Under the pieces are notes generated by a model, which saw only the letters and a program-made list of their open reading frames with translations, searched no databases and was not told the origin of the DNA. The position numbers were made by a program, and so were the translations under genes. This document shows, one piece after another, positions 25,537 to 33,703 of a stretch of 33,820 nt of DNA (its first letter is position 1; each line of letters starts with the position of its first letter). The DNA is from Nostoc foliaceum FACHB-393 (GTDB lineage Bacteria > Cyanobacteriota > Cyanobacteriia > Cyanobacteriales > Nostocaceae): NCBI RefSeq assembly GCF_014698505.1, contig NZ_JACJTD010000067.1, forward strand, positions 1 through 33,820. The letters run 5' to 3'.

Positions 25537-25923
25537 ATGGTGTTGTCGGTTAGTGAGCGGACATTTACTCAAGAAGTTTTAGAATCTCCTATTCCTGTCT
25601 TAGTTAATTTTGAAGCACCTTGGTGTGGCTTGTGTCGGGTTATCCACCCACTGTTATTGCAATTTCAAGCCCAATGTGGGGAAGAAATTAAACTAGTTGG
25701 GGTTAACGCCGATCAAAATTTTAAATTGTCTACTACTTATAGGCTAAAGTCACTGCCAACTTTACTATTGATTGAAAATGGCACTGTTCGGCATCGCTTA
25801 GAAGGCTTTCGCGGCAGAGAAGATTTACGTCTAGCTTTAGAAGACATTAAAGCTAGCTACAGCAAGTGCCCGAAAATTTACAATAGTTCAAAAACAGTGG
25901 ACTTAGAGTGTCGGTCAGCCTGA
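25537..25923 (+). CDS. thioredoxin-like protein with WCGLC active site
   Basis: 128-residue thioredoxin fold. The redox motif is W29-C30-G-L-C33, with Leu in place of the Pro of standard WCGPC; the cis-proline is P74 in SLPT. No signal peptide, so cytoplasmic. The first 105 residues cover the normal domain and a Ser/Lys-rich tail of about 20 residues follows, with two further Cys. The Pro-to-Leu change is expected to shift the redox potential; the real partner is unknown. A good Shine-Dalgarno (AAGAGG) precedes the ATG. Two hairpins follow the gene. Confidence 0.88.
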   Translation: MVLSVSERTFTQEVLESPIPVLVNFEAPWCGLCRVIHPLLLQFQAQCGEEIKLVGVNADQNFKLSTTYRLKSLPTLLLIENGTVRHRLEGFRGREDLRLALEDIKASYSKCPKIYNSSKTVDLECRSA

Positions 25924-25930
25924 AGAGATT

Positions 25931-25967
25931 GCCCAGTCGTGAGTAATAATTAAACTCACGACTGGGC
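25931..25967. repeat. 14-bp perfect inverted repeat after thioredoxin gene
   Basis: GCCCAGTCGTGAGT (25931-25944) pairs exactly with ACTCACGACTGGGC (25954-25967) over a 9-base loop, 7 bp after the stop codon. No T run follows, so it may be an mRNA 3' stabilising hairpin or a small palindromic repeat. Confidence 0.75.
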
Positions 25968-26016
25968 ACTCAGCACTCATAGCTATTCTCGGCAAATCTA
26001 AAACCATGCTTAACAC

Positions 26017-26050
26017 CCCACCCAATCAGCCTTGGGTGGGTTATTTTATC
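26017..26050 (+). terminator. hairpin terminator between thioredoxin gene and ndhF
   Basis: CCCACCCAA (26017-26025) pairs with TTGGGTGGG (26032-26040), followed by TTATTTTATC. It should separate the thioredoxin transcript from ndhF. Confidence 0.75.
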
Positions 26051-26122
26051 CTAAAGGGTGTGTGTCACAATTATTAACAGTTTCGACACGCTAGTCAAGA
26101 ATTCTAAAAGTAGGCGTCAGTG

Positions 26123-28225
26123 ATGGAAGTAATCTATCAGTATGCCTGGCTGATTCCGGTGTTACCTCTTTTTGGGGCAATGCTGGTCGGTCTAGGGTTA
26201 ATCTCGTTGAATCAGGTGACAAACCGCCTCCGGCAGTTGAACGCTGTAGTTATTATCTCCCTAATGGGAGCAGCTATGGGGCTGTCGTTTGCCTTGCTAT
26301 GGAGTCAAATTCAAGGACACGCGCCTTATATCCGCACCTTGGAGTGGGCGGCAGCAGGTAATTTTCACCTGAGCATGGGCTACACTATTGACCACCTGAC
26401 AGCCCTAATGCTGGTGATTGTAACAACGGTAGCCTTGTTAGTCATGGTTTATACCGATGGCTACATGGCTCACGATCCCGGTTACGTGCGGTTTTACGCC
26501 TATCTCAGTTTGTTTGGCTCTTCAATGTTAGGTCTGGTGGTCAGCCCCAACCTAGTACAGATTTATATATTCTGGGAACTGGTCGGGATGTGTTCCTACT
26601 TGCTGGTCGGTTTTTGGTACGATCGCAAGTCAGCAGCAGATGCCGCTCAAAAAGCGTTTGTGACCAACCGCGTGGGCGACTTTGGTCTATTACTCGGCAT
26701 TTTGGGGCTGTTCTGGGCAACAGGAAGCTTTGATTTTAATATCATGGGCGATCGCCTCGCCGAACTTGTCCAATCAGGTACTATCAGCAATTTTCTCGCT
26801 GTCCTGTTTGCGATTTTAGTTTTCTTAGGGCCAGTGGCAAAATCAGCCCAATTCCCCCTCCATGTCTGGCTACCAGATGCGATGGAAGGCCCCACCCCCA
26901 TTTCTGCTTTGATTCACGCGGCAACAATGGTGGCGGCGGGTGTTTTTCTCATTGCCCGGATGTACCCAGTATTTGAAGGCGTTCCAGCAGCAATGAATGT
27001 CATTGCCTTTACTGGAGCGTTTACGGCGTTTTTGGGGGCAACTATTGCCATTACCCAAAACGACATCAAAAAGGGCTTGGCTTACTCCACCATTTCCCAA
27101 CTTGGTTACATGGTGATGGCAATGGGAATAGGTTCCTACAGTGCTGGACTATTCCACCTGATGACCCACGCCTATTTCAAGGCGATGCTGTTCTTGGGTT
27201 CAGGTTCAGTAATTCACGGCATGGAAGGTGTCGTTGGTCACGACCCAGCCTTAGCGCAGGATATGCGCTTGATGGGCGGACTGCGGAAGTATATGCCGAT
27301 CACGGGGACTACCTTTTTGATTGGTTGCTTGGCAATTTCTGGTATTCCACCCTTTGCTGGTTTCTGGTCAAAAGATGAAATTCTTGGGAAGGCTTTTGAA
27401 GCTAACCCATTTCTCTGGTTGATTGGCTGGCTAACTGCCGGGATTACGGCTTTCTATATGTTTAGAATGTATTTCATGACATTTGAAGGCAAATTCCGGG
27501 GGAATGACGAGAAAATCAAACAAAAACTCAAGAAGGCTGCGGCGACAATTGTCCTGGAATTAGAGTCAGAAGAACCAGTCCCGAATTTTGGGCCTGGGGC
27601 AATGAAAAAAGGAGAATTGGCGGCAACTAGTGAGCAGCATGATTCCCATGACTCCCACGGGCATCACAGCGACTCCCCCCACGAATCGCCGTGGACGATG
27701 ACGCTGCCGTTGGCACTGTTGGCTGTGCCTTCGATTTTGATTGGTTTGGTGGGAACTCCCTACGCCAATTATTTTGAAGAGTTTATCTTTCCTCCTAGCG
27801 AAACCCTTTCCGAAGTTATAGAAAAAGCTTCCGAGTTCAATCCGACGGAATTTTACATCATGGCGGGTGCCTCAGTCGGAATTTCTTTGATTGCGATTAC
27901 CCTGGCTTCGCTGATGTATTTGCGCCGTAAAATTGACCCGGCTGCGATCGCTGCTCAAATCAAACCACTTTACGAGTTATCTCTTAACAAGTGGTACTTT
28001 GATGACATTTACCATCGGGTTTTTGTCCTCGGCTTGCGTCGCCTAGCTAGACAAGTTATGGAAGTTGACTTCCGCGTTGTCGATGGTGCTGTTAACCTCA
28101 CAGGCTTTTTCACCCTTGTCAGTGGTGAAGGTCTGAAGTACCTAGAAAACGGTCGCGCTCAATTCTATGCCTTGATTGTGTTTGGGGCGGTTTTGGGCTT
28201 AGTGATTGTCTTTGGTGTTACCTGA
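26123..28225 (+). CDS. ndhF: NAD(P)H-quinone oxidoreductase subunit 5 (NdhF1 type)
   Basis: Proton-pumping membrane subunit of thylakoid NDH-1, homologous to NuoL. The 700-residue product starts MEVIYQYAW; a GTG three bases earlier is less likely. About 16 membrane helices are visible. Characteristic segments include WELVGMCSYLLVGFW, HVWLPDAMEGPTP and ISALIHAATMVAAG, with the charged residues of the antiporter-like core. A His-rich cytoplasmic-type loop (HDSHDSHGHHSD, about residues 510-521) precedes the long C-terminal lateral helix region. The sequence fits NdhF1, used in NDH-1L for respiration and cyclic electron flow, rather than the CO2-uptake NdhF3/F4. Its usual partner ndhD lies 2 kb downstream, separated by toxin-antitoxin genes. 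Confidence 0.96.
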   Translation: MEVIYQYAWLIPVLPLFGAMLVGLGLISLNQVTNRLRQLNAVVIISLMGAAMGLSFALLWSQIQGHAPYIRTLEWAAAGNFHLSMGYTIDHLTALMLVIVTTVALLVMVYTDGYMAHDPGYVRFYAYLSLFGSSMLGLVVSPNLVQIYIFWELVGMCSYLLVGFWYDRKSAADAAQKAFVTNRVGDFGLLLGILGLFWATGSFDFNIMGDRLAELVQSGTISNFLAVLFAILVFLGPVAKSAQFPLHVWLPDAMEGPTPISALIHAATMVAAGVFLIARMYPVFEGVPAAMNVIAFTGAFTAFLGATIAITQNDIKKGLAYSTISQLGYMVMAMGIGSYSAGLFHLMTHAYFKAMLFLGSGSVIHGMEGVVGHDPALAQDMRLMGGLRKYMPITGTTFLIGCLAISGIPPFAGFWSKDEILGKAFEANPFLWLIGWLTAGITAFYMFRMYFMTFEGKFRGNDEKIKQKLKKAAATIVLELESEEPVPNFGPGAMKKGELAATSEQHDSHDSHGHHSDSPHESPWTMTLPLALLAVPSILIGLVGTPYANYFEEFIFPPSETLSEVIEKASEFNPTEFYIMAGASVGISLIAITLASLMYLRRKIDPAAIAAQIKPLYELSLNKWYFDDIYHRVFVLGLRRLARQVMEVDFRVVDGAVNLTGFFTLVSGEGLKYLENGRAQFYALIVFGAVLGLVIVFGVT

Positions 28226-28233
28226 TTTTAATC

Positions 28234-28255
28234 GGGGTGGGCAAATGTCCGCCCC
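28234..28255 (+). terminator. hairpin after ndhF
   Basis: GGGGTGGGC (28234-28242) pairs with GTCCGCCCC (28247-28255), with two G-U pairs and an AAAT loop, nine bases after the ndhF stop. No clear T run, so termination is uncertain; similar GC-rich hairpins occur as dispersed cyanobacterial repeats. Confidence 0.45.
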
Positions 28256-28417
28256 TACATTATTTCTTGAATAAATAATGAAGTTAGTCTTATTAAGATT
28301 CATCCCAAAAAATAGGTTGCGGACTTTATAACTTCCCATAATCCGATAGAACAGAAGAAAAAAATATATAGAATAATCTTTTTGCGCCGTAATCCACTAT
28401 TAATTATCAATACTTAT

Positions 28418-28444
28418 GGTGGGTTAGCGATAGCGTAACCCACC
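28418..28444. repeat. palindromic repeat GGTGGGTTA...TAACCCACC
   Basis: A perfect 9-bp inverted repeat around GCGATAGCG. This GGTGGGTTA/TAACCCACC palindrome is a common dispersed element in cyanobacterial intergenic DNA. Confidence 0.65.
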
Positions 28445-28519
28445 TTACAAATTCATATAAGCCCAAGATTTAGCAAAATAATAAATTTATCACTAATTGC
28501 AATTTTAAAAAAATAATTA

Positions 28520-28807
28520 ATGGATTGTCAAAATCTAGTTTTCTCCCGTCATGCTATCCAACAAATGTTTTATCGTCGCATCAGTCAAAAAGATGTAAAA
28601 ACTGCGATTTCTTATGGAGAAGTGATAGAAGAAAATCCTGATGATACACCCTACCCCAGTTATCTAATATTGGATTTTATAGAAGGTAAGCCGATTCATG
28701 TTGTATTTTCCTACGATGAAGCTACAGATACAGGATATGTAGTAACAGCTTATATCCCTGATACTAATATTTGGTTAGATGGTTTTACAACTAGGAGACA
28801 AAGATGA
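28520..28807 (+). CDS. DUF4258 protein, putative toxin of a toxin-antitoxin pair
   Basis: 95-residue protein with the DUF4258 pattern: an N-terminal SRHAIQQMFYRRIS segment, then VKTAISYGEVIEE, and a beta-rich half with PIHVVFSYD and VVTAYIPD. Many DUF4258 proteins sit directly before a YgiT/MqsA-type zinc-finger protein, as here, and are considered RelE-like toxins. The stop codon overlaps the start of that next gene by 4 bp. No obvious Shine-Dalgarno precedes the ATG. mRNA cleavage activity is inferred from family and context. Confidence 0.8.
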   Translation: MDCQNLVFSRHAIQQMFYRRISQKDVKTAISYGEVIEENPDDTPYPSYLILDFIEGKPIHVVFSYDEATDTGYVVTAYIPDTNIWLDGFTTRRQR

Positions 28808-29031
28808 TGAAATGCGTAATTTGTAAGCATGGAGAAACTAAGCCAGGTTTAGTAACTGTGACATTAGAAAGAGATGAATGTATTATTGTCTTAAAAAAAG
28901 TTCCAGCAGAAATTTGTGATAACTGCGGTGAATATTATTTAAGTGATGCAGTTACGGAACAGGTTTTAGGAAAAGCTGAGTCAGCTATTAATAATGGAGC
29001 AGAATTGGAGATTCTTAAATATGCAGCTTAG
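28804..29031 (+). CDS. YgiT-type zinc-finger protein, putative antitoxin
   Basis: 75-residue protein with two CxxC pairs, CVIC near the N-terminus and CDNC near residue 39, the zinc-binding pattern of MqsA/YgiT N-terminal domains. It lacks the DNA-binding Xre half of full MqsA. It overlaps the DUF4258 gene by 4 bp (ATGA) with AGGAG upstream; an ATG three bases later is an equal alternative. It probably neutralises the DUF4258 protein. Confidence 0.82.
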   Translation: MMKCVICKHGETKPGLVTVTLERDECIIVLKKVPAEICDNCGEYYLSDAVTEQVLGKAESAINNGAELEILKYAA

Positions 29032-29116
29032 TGTTCTTATTTGTGTTTCTGCTTTAGCGATGGGTTATTCAAAATATGGAATTTTATTATAATTGGTAAA
29101 TCAAATAGTGATCGTG

Positions 29117-29380
29117 TTATGAAAAAAAGCTTTCATAATCGTCATGGCTACCTATCCAGAACCATGTAACTGTATCACCCTCCAAAACCCCAATTGCTCG
29201 ATAATTGCGAGTTATTCTGACAGACCAAATATTCTCCTCTTTATTTATACATTTGAAATGCAAAGACGGATGAAAAAGATTTTCTCTCCATAACTGATAA
29301 GCTTTTCTCGCACTCTGTCTAACTTGCTTGTCAAGGGACTGATATTTATCCCAAAACGAAGGAAGAGTTGCAGACTTCAC
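29117..29380 (-). CDS. RelE/ParE-superfamily toxin
   Basis: 87-residue basic protein with the RelE-like pattern: an N-terminal helical part (QVRQSARKAYQLW), then FKCINKEENIWSVRITRNYRAIG, the central strands with basic Arg residues, and WFWIGSHDDYESF at the C-terminus, which carries the His-Asp-Tyr region seen in many of these ribonucleases. The start is GTG at 29380, overlapping the antitoxin stop in a GTGA, so the pair is translated together. Ribosome-dependent mRNA cleavage is the expected activity; the mRNA target is unknown. Confidence 0.83.
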   Translation of the reverse strand: MKSATLPSFWDKYQSLDKQVRQSARKAYQLWRENLFHPSLHFKCINKEENIWSVRITRNYRAIGVLEGDTVTWFWIGSHDDYESFFS

Positions 29381-29607
29381 AAATTTTTATAGTTCATTGG
29401 TTTTGCAAGTCCTTCTGCAATCTCTCTTTTAGCAGATTGGGCAGATGCAATCAGTTGTTGTTGAGTTTTCTTAAATGATTTATTCCATTTCAATTCATCT
29501 TGCAAATCTTCTAGGTACTCTCGGAGATGTTCTGCAACTCTTTCTTGCACATCTTCAGATAAAGATTCCATCATCTTAATTACAGTAGCGATCGCTGGAG
29601 ATGACAT
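29377..29607 (-). CDS. antitoxin of RelE-like pair
   Basis: 76-residue acidic/helical protein upstream of, and overlapping by 4 bp, the RelE-like toxin gene. It begins MSSPAIATVIKMMESL, followed by a Glu-rich helix (VQERVAEHLREYLEDL) and a Lys-rich tail, as in short cyanobacterial antitoxins of this type. No ribbon-helix-helix motif is recognisable. AGGA lies about ten bases before the ATG. Confidence 0.75.
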   Translation of the reverse strand: MSSPAIATVIKMMESLSEDVQERVAEHLREYLEDLQDELKWNKSFKKTQQQLIASAQSAKREIAEGLAKPMNYKNL

Positions 29608-29656
29608 AATCGAATTTCCTTTATCAACTTTCCCTGTCTATTTTACTAAAAAAAAC

Positions 29657-29920
29657 TCAATCAAATCGCTTATTGTAGTCCCAAAGCTCTGAAACTGGAA
29701 AGGTTTGTCCTACTGCTGCTTGTTGCACAGACTCTTGGAGATCGGCTAAGATTTGTGCTTTTGGCTCTTGTTCATCAATCCAAGCTAAACCACTGACGTT
29801 ATCAGAATTTATAGAACTTATAAGCTGTTGCCAAAGTTCTATAGGGACGAGTACATCTGTTGTTTCTCCATTTATGTTGGTGACATAACGAATCTGACTT
29901 TCAATTTGTGCGATTATCAT
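29657..29920 (-). CDS. antitoxin-like protein without an adjacent toxin
   Basis: From the ATG at 29920 the product is 87 residues. IRYVTNINGETTDVLVPIELW matches the strand-strand-helix start of Phd/YefM-like and related cyanobacterial antitoxins, and the end FPVSELWD resembles the toxin-binding tail of such proteins. No toxin gene adjoins; the next gene on this strand, 50 bp downstream, is another antitoxin. It may be an orphan left by deletion or a spare regulator. In-frame alternative starts extend the ORF to 29977 but those residues are unlike the family. Confidence 0.6.
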   Translation of the reverse strand: MIIAQIESQIRYVTNINGETTDVLVPIELWQQLISSINSDNVSGLAWIDEQEPKAQILADLQESVQQAAVGQTFPVSELWDYNKRFD

Positions 29921-30006
29921 TATGGTTAGTTCTACTGCTATGCTTTTTTGCACCAAATTACTTTTTTCAACCACCAAACAGCATTTTGTATTTTTAGAGT
30001 TGGACT

Positions 30007-30041
30007 ACACGTAGACGCAAAGCGGCTTGTCGTAGACATCG
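30007..30041. repeat. dispersed Nostoc-type repeat
   Basis: Two GTAGAC copies flank a palindromic AAGCGGCTT core, with GTCGTAGACATCGC to the right. Very similar units occur widely in Nostocales intergenic DNA. Located in the ndhD leader region (29978-30275), in which I see no gene. Confidence 0.55.
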
Positions 30042-30275
30042 CACCACTAAACTATAATTTTACCGGCTTTTTTAGGGTAAATTGTTGACTTGACTGGGAG
30101 TATCACAACCCACATTCCGCACGCCCAAAGGTCAAAAGAGACTCCCAACAGCAGAAACGGGGGATTGCCAATTTAATTAAATCAACCTAACGAGGAAGAC
30201 GAAATCCCCAAAAAGCTGTTACTTAATAACTAGTGACTTTTTGCCAAACATGATTTTGATAGCAGACGAATTGTG

Positions 30276-31853
30276 ATGAATATAGCTAATTTTCCGTGGC
30301 TGACGACGATTATTCTGTTTCCGATAGCCGCGTCGCTACTTCTTCCCATCATCCCTGACAAAGAAGGCAAAACAGTGCGCTGGTACTCCCTCATCGTAGG
30401 GCTAATAGATTTTGCACTAATTGTTTACGCTTTTTATACTGGGTATGATTTTTCCAATCCAGATTTGCAGTTGGTGGAAAGTTACCCCTGGGTACCACAA
30501 TTGGGTTTGAATTGGTCAGTAGGGGCAGATGGCTTATCCATGCCCCTAATCATTTTGACTGGATTCATTACCACGCTGGCGATTTTAGCAGCTTGGCCTA
30601 TTACCTTCAAGCCCAAGCTATTTTACTTCTTGATTTTGGCGATGTATGGCGGTCAGATTGCCGTGTTCGCTGTCCAGGATATGCTGTTATTTTTCCTGGT
30701 GTGGGAACTGGAACTGGTGCCAATATACTTTCTGCTGTCGATTTGGGGAGGCAAAAGGCGGCAATATGCAGCAACCAAATTCATTTTATACACCGCTGGC
30801 GGTTCGCTGTTTATTTTGCTGTCTGCCCTGACAATGGGATTTTACGGCGATACGGTGACGTTCGACATGCGATCGCTCGCCTTAAAAGACTTCGCCCTGA
30901 ATTTCCAACTTGCCCTCTATGCTGGCTTCCTGATTGCTTACGCCGTCAAGTTGCCGATTATTCCCTTGCACACTTGGCTACCTGATGCCCACGGTGAAGC
31001 TACAGCCCCCGTACACATGTTATTAGCAGGTATTCTCCTGAAAATGGGCGGTTACGCCTTAATTCGGATGAATGCTCAAATGCTACCCGATGCCCACGCT
31101 TTTTTTGCACCAGTGTTGGTGGTTTTGGGGGTAGTTAATATCATCTACGCTGCCTTAACATCCTTTGCCCAGCGAAACCTCAAGCGAAAAATTGCCTACT
31201 CCTCAATTTCTCACATGGGCTTTGTGATGATTGGTATAGCCTCCTTCACCGATTTGGGATTGAGTGGGGCAGTGTTGCAAATGGTTTCCCACGGGTTAAT
31301 TGGGGCGAGTTTGTTCTTCCTGGTTGGCGCAACTTACGATCGCACACACACCCTAATGTTGGATGAAATGGGCGGTGTCGGTAAGAGAATGCCGAAAATT
31401 TTCGCCATGTTCACTACTTGTTCGATGGCTTCTTTGGCATTGCCGGGGATGAGCGGTTTCGTGGCAGAATTAATGGTGTTTGTCGGCTTTGCTACTAGCG
31501 ATGCTTATAGCTCTACCTTCAAAGTCATTGTGGTGTTCTTGATGGCAGTGGGAGTAATTTTAACTCCGATTTATCTGCTGTCGATGTTGCGAGAAATTTT
31601 CTACGGAGAAGAGAACAAGGAATTAGTTTCTCACCAAGCTTTGATAGATGCTGAACCCCGCGAAGTATTTATCATTGCCTGTTTGTTAGTGCCAATTATT
31701 GGTATTGGTTTCTATCCGAAGTTGCTAACTCAAATGTATGACGCTACAACTGTACAATTGACAGCAAGGTTGCGTGATTCAGTGCCCACATTAGCACAGC
31801 AAAAAGACGAAACACTAAAGGTTTCTTTGAGTGCACCGAAAATCGCTAATTAA
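30276..31853 (+). CDS. ndhD: NAD(P)H-quinone oxidoreductase chain 4 (NdhD1 type)
   Basis: Proton-pumping membrane subunit of NDH-1, homologous to NuoM. The 525-residue product starts MNIANFPWLT; a GTG just before is possible. About 14 helices are present with the conserved WELELVPIYFLLSIWGG (Glu essential in family members), LHTWLPDAHGEATAPVHMLL and ISHMGFV segments. It matches NdhD1/D2 (NDH-1L) rather than the CO2-uptake forms. Together with NdhF it forms the distal pump module. Normally next to ndhF, it is here separated by about 2 kb and has its own leader. Confidence 0.96.
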   Translation: MNIANFPWLTTIILFPIAASLLLPIIPDKEGKTVRWYSLIVGLIDFALIVYAFYTGYDFSNPDLQLVESYPWVPQLGLNWSVGADGLSMPLIILTGFITTLAILAAWPITFKPKLFYFLILAMYGGQIAVFAVQDMLLFFLVWELELVPIYFLLSIWGGKRRQYAATKFILYTAGGSLFILLSALTMGFYGDTVTFDMRSLALKDFALNFQLALYAGFLIAYAVKLPIIPLHTWLPDAHGEATAPVHMLLAGILLKMGGYALIRMNAQMLPDAHAFFAPVLVVLGVVNIIYAALTSFAQRNLKRKIAYSSISHMGFVMIGIASFTDLGLSGAVLQMVSHGLIGASLFFLVGATYDRTHTLMLDEMGGVGKRMPKIFAMFTTCSMASLALPGMSGFVAELMVFVGFATSDAYSSTFKVIVVFLMAVGVILTPIYLLSMLREIFYGEENKELVSHQALIDAEPREVFIIACLLVPIIGIGFYPKLLTQMYDATTVQLTARLRDSVPTLAQQKDETLKVSLSAPKIAN

Positions 31854-31891
31854 GTTGCGATCGCTAGTTTAGTTGAAATATTGATTACTTT

Positions 31892-31919
31892 AAGGGCGGG
31901 TTTTGTACCTGCCCTTTTT
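31892..31919 (+). terminator. rho-independent terminator after ndhD
   Basis: AAGGGCGGGT pairs with ACCTGCCCTT (one G-U) over a TTTGT loop, followed by a T run. It lies 39 bp after the stop codon. Confidence 0.85.
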
Positions 31920-32008
31920 GTTACTCATTGAACTAAGTTAAAAAAAATACTGTATCCGGTAAGGGAGTAGAGGTGTTTTTTATAATTTTCATAAAAATGG
32001 AATAGATT

Positions 32009-32986
32009 TTAAGCTGATTGATTTATTTGCAACCAGTTAAATAAATCTTCCATAGCAGTAAAATCTAACAAAGCTTCGCCAAGGGTTTCTAATTGATTTA
32101 AAGAAAGAGTTTGGATGCGTTCTTGCAATTCTGGTGATAATTCTCCCACTCGTCTTTGTAGCAACCTTAAAATAAGCTGTTGTTCACCTTCTTTTTTACC
32201 TTCTTGTTTACCTTCTTCTTTTCCGCGCTCGTAGCCGATGCGCTCACCTGTAGTTACATATCTCATAGTTCGCTCCTGCTCAAATTGTTTAAACTCTTCC
32301 CAAAACTGATTTTCCAATGCCTTTGGTAATATCATAACCCAATCGATAAATCGATAAAGATTACGAATATCCTGTTCTCCTAACCCCAAATCATATAGTC
32401 TGCGAATTAAGCTAAATTTCCAGATTTTGCGTTGTTCGGGTGATGAGCGCGTCTGCTGCGTTTTCAAATGCGCCATGACGACAGTTGCAAATGGATTATC
32501 GCTATTTTCTAACTCGTGAAAGCGATTTTCATAATCTAAAAGTTTAATACTGCCAAATTCAAAAATTAAGCGAGTATTAGGATAATTGTAACTATAATTG
32601 CTTGGTCGCCATTCGCGGTTTGAATCGCAGAGAATTGCAAGGCTAATCGCTGGTCGATCAAAGCGGTCAAATATGCGAAAGTTGTAGGTAAACATCCGCT
32701 TGCTAAAATTATCTTCTTTTTGTGCCTGAATTTCAACATGGATTAATAACCAAAGTTCTTCCCCTTGGGTTTGCCAAACTTTGACTAATTGATCAGCATA
32801 TCTTTTACCCTGTTCGGCTTCACGAGCTATTTGCTGAAATTCTTTATCTAAAAATTGGTATGGACGTTCCCAATCAATTAATGCAGAAGTTTCGGGAAAA
32901 AAGAAATCCATTGCTTGGGGAAAATAAGCTTCTATAATTTCTTTCCAAGGGCTATCAAAATCAGCGCGTTCGCTATCACTAGTCAT
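32009..32986 (-). CDS. Rpn/PD-(D/E)XK transposase-like protein with DUF4351
   Basis: 325-residue protein of the cyanobacterial Rpn-like (recombination-promoting nuclease/putative transposase) group. The N-terminal part has DFFFPE, then the nuclease-type core with an Asp (DQLVKVW) and IHVEIQAQ, where E and Q fit the (D/E)xK-like active site with Gln at the last position. The middle has FRIFDRF and YNYPNTRLIFEFG. A Gly/Glu/Lys repeat (about 248-264) leads to a C-terminal DUF4351 helical segment (LLQRRVGELSP). The start M5 (MTSDS at 32986) is favoured over one 12 bases upstream only weakly. Function is unknown; these genes are multicopy and mobile in Nostoc. Confidence 0.8.
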   Translation of the reverse strand: MTSDSERADFDSPWKEIIEAYFPQAMDFFFPETSALIDWERPYQFLDKEFQQIAREAEQGKRYADQLVKVWQTQGEELWLLIHVEIQAQKEDNFSKRMFTYNFRIFDRFDRPAISLAILCDSNREWRPSNYSYNYPNTRLIFEFGSIKLLDYENRFHELENSDNPFATVVMAHLKTQQTRSSPEQRKIWKFSLIRRLYDLGLGEQDIRNLYRFIDWVMILPKALENQFWEEFKQFEQERTMRYVTTGERIGYERGKEEGKQEGKKEGEQQLILRLLQRRVGELSPELQERIQTLSLNQLETLGEALLDFTAMEDLFNWLQINQSA

Positions 32987-33013
32987 GTCATTTTTCATTT
33001 GTCCAGAATAGCA

Positions 33014-33703
33014 TCAAATTCTAGATAGAGTCGCAGTACTTGCAGTAGCTAGTTTAGAACTTTGATTAATCGGAATCTCTACCCAAAACTCTGCCCCCTG
33101 TCCTGGTTCTGAAATACACCAAATAGATCCGTTGTGTTTTTCTGCGACAATCTGAGCGCTAATTGCTAGTCCTAATCCAGTACCTTTACCTGCGGCTTTT
33201 GTAGTAAAGAAAGGGTCAAATAATCGTTGCTTAACTACTTCGGTCATACCAGGGCCATTATCTGCAATTTGTACAGTTATACGATCCGAGTTGCGTAACT
33301 GAGTACGAATTACAATCTGGCTGGGGTTAGCTTCTATGTCCTCAAGAGTTCGCTTACTGTTATAACTATCCAGAGCATCAATAGCATTACTGATCAGATT
33401 CATAAACACCTGATTGAGTTGTCCGGCATAGCACTCTACTAAGGGAATATCACCATATTCTTTGATTATTTCAATTCCGGCATTTCCAGACGTTTGTTTG
33501 AAGCGATTTTGTAAAATTAGTAGTGTGCTATCAATACCTTCATGAATGTTGACAGGCTTCATATCCGCTTCGTCAAGCCGAGAAAAATTCCGCAAGGATA
33601 GAACTATTTCACGAATGCGATTAGCTCCCATTTTCATTGAAACTAATATTTTAGGTAGATCCTCAGCCATAAAGTCAAGGTCGATTGCTTCTATAGAATC
33701 CAT
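33014..33703 (-). pseudogene. 5'-truncated hybrid sensor-type histidine kinase
   Basis: Only the C-terminal part of a histidine kinase remains. It contains the second helix of the HisKA dimerisation domain (IREIVLSLRNFSRLDEA), then an intact HATPase domain: N box NLISNAIDAL, G1 DNGPGM, F box FFTTK and G2 GKGTGLGL. The phospho-accepting H-box and any sensor domains, which should be encoded further right, are missing. The frame stays open to a TGA at 33760-33758, but this stretch has no kinase similarity and abuts an IS-like transposase reading the other way. I infer truncation by insertion near 33704-33720. A product translated from ATG 33703 could not autophosphorylate. Confidence 0.75.

Noticed and set aside
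30512..30985. 157-codon ORF inside ndhD
   Set aside because: Shadow frame; ndhD is strongly conserved over this stretch.
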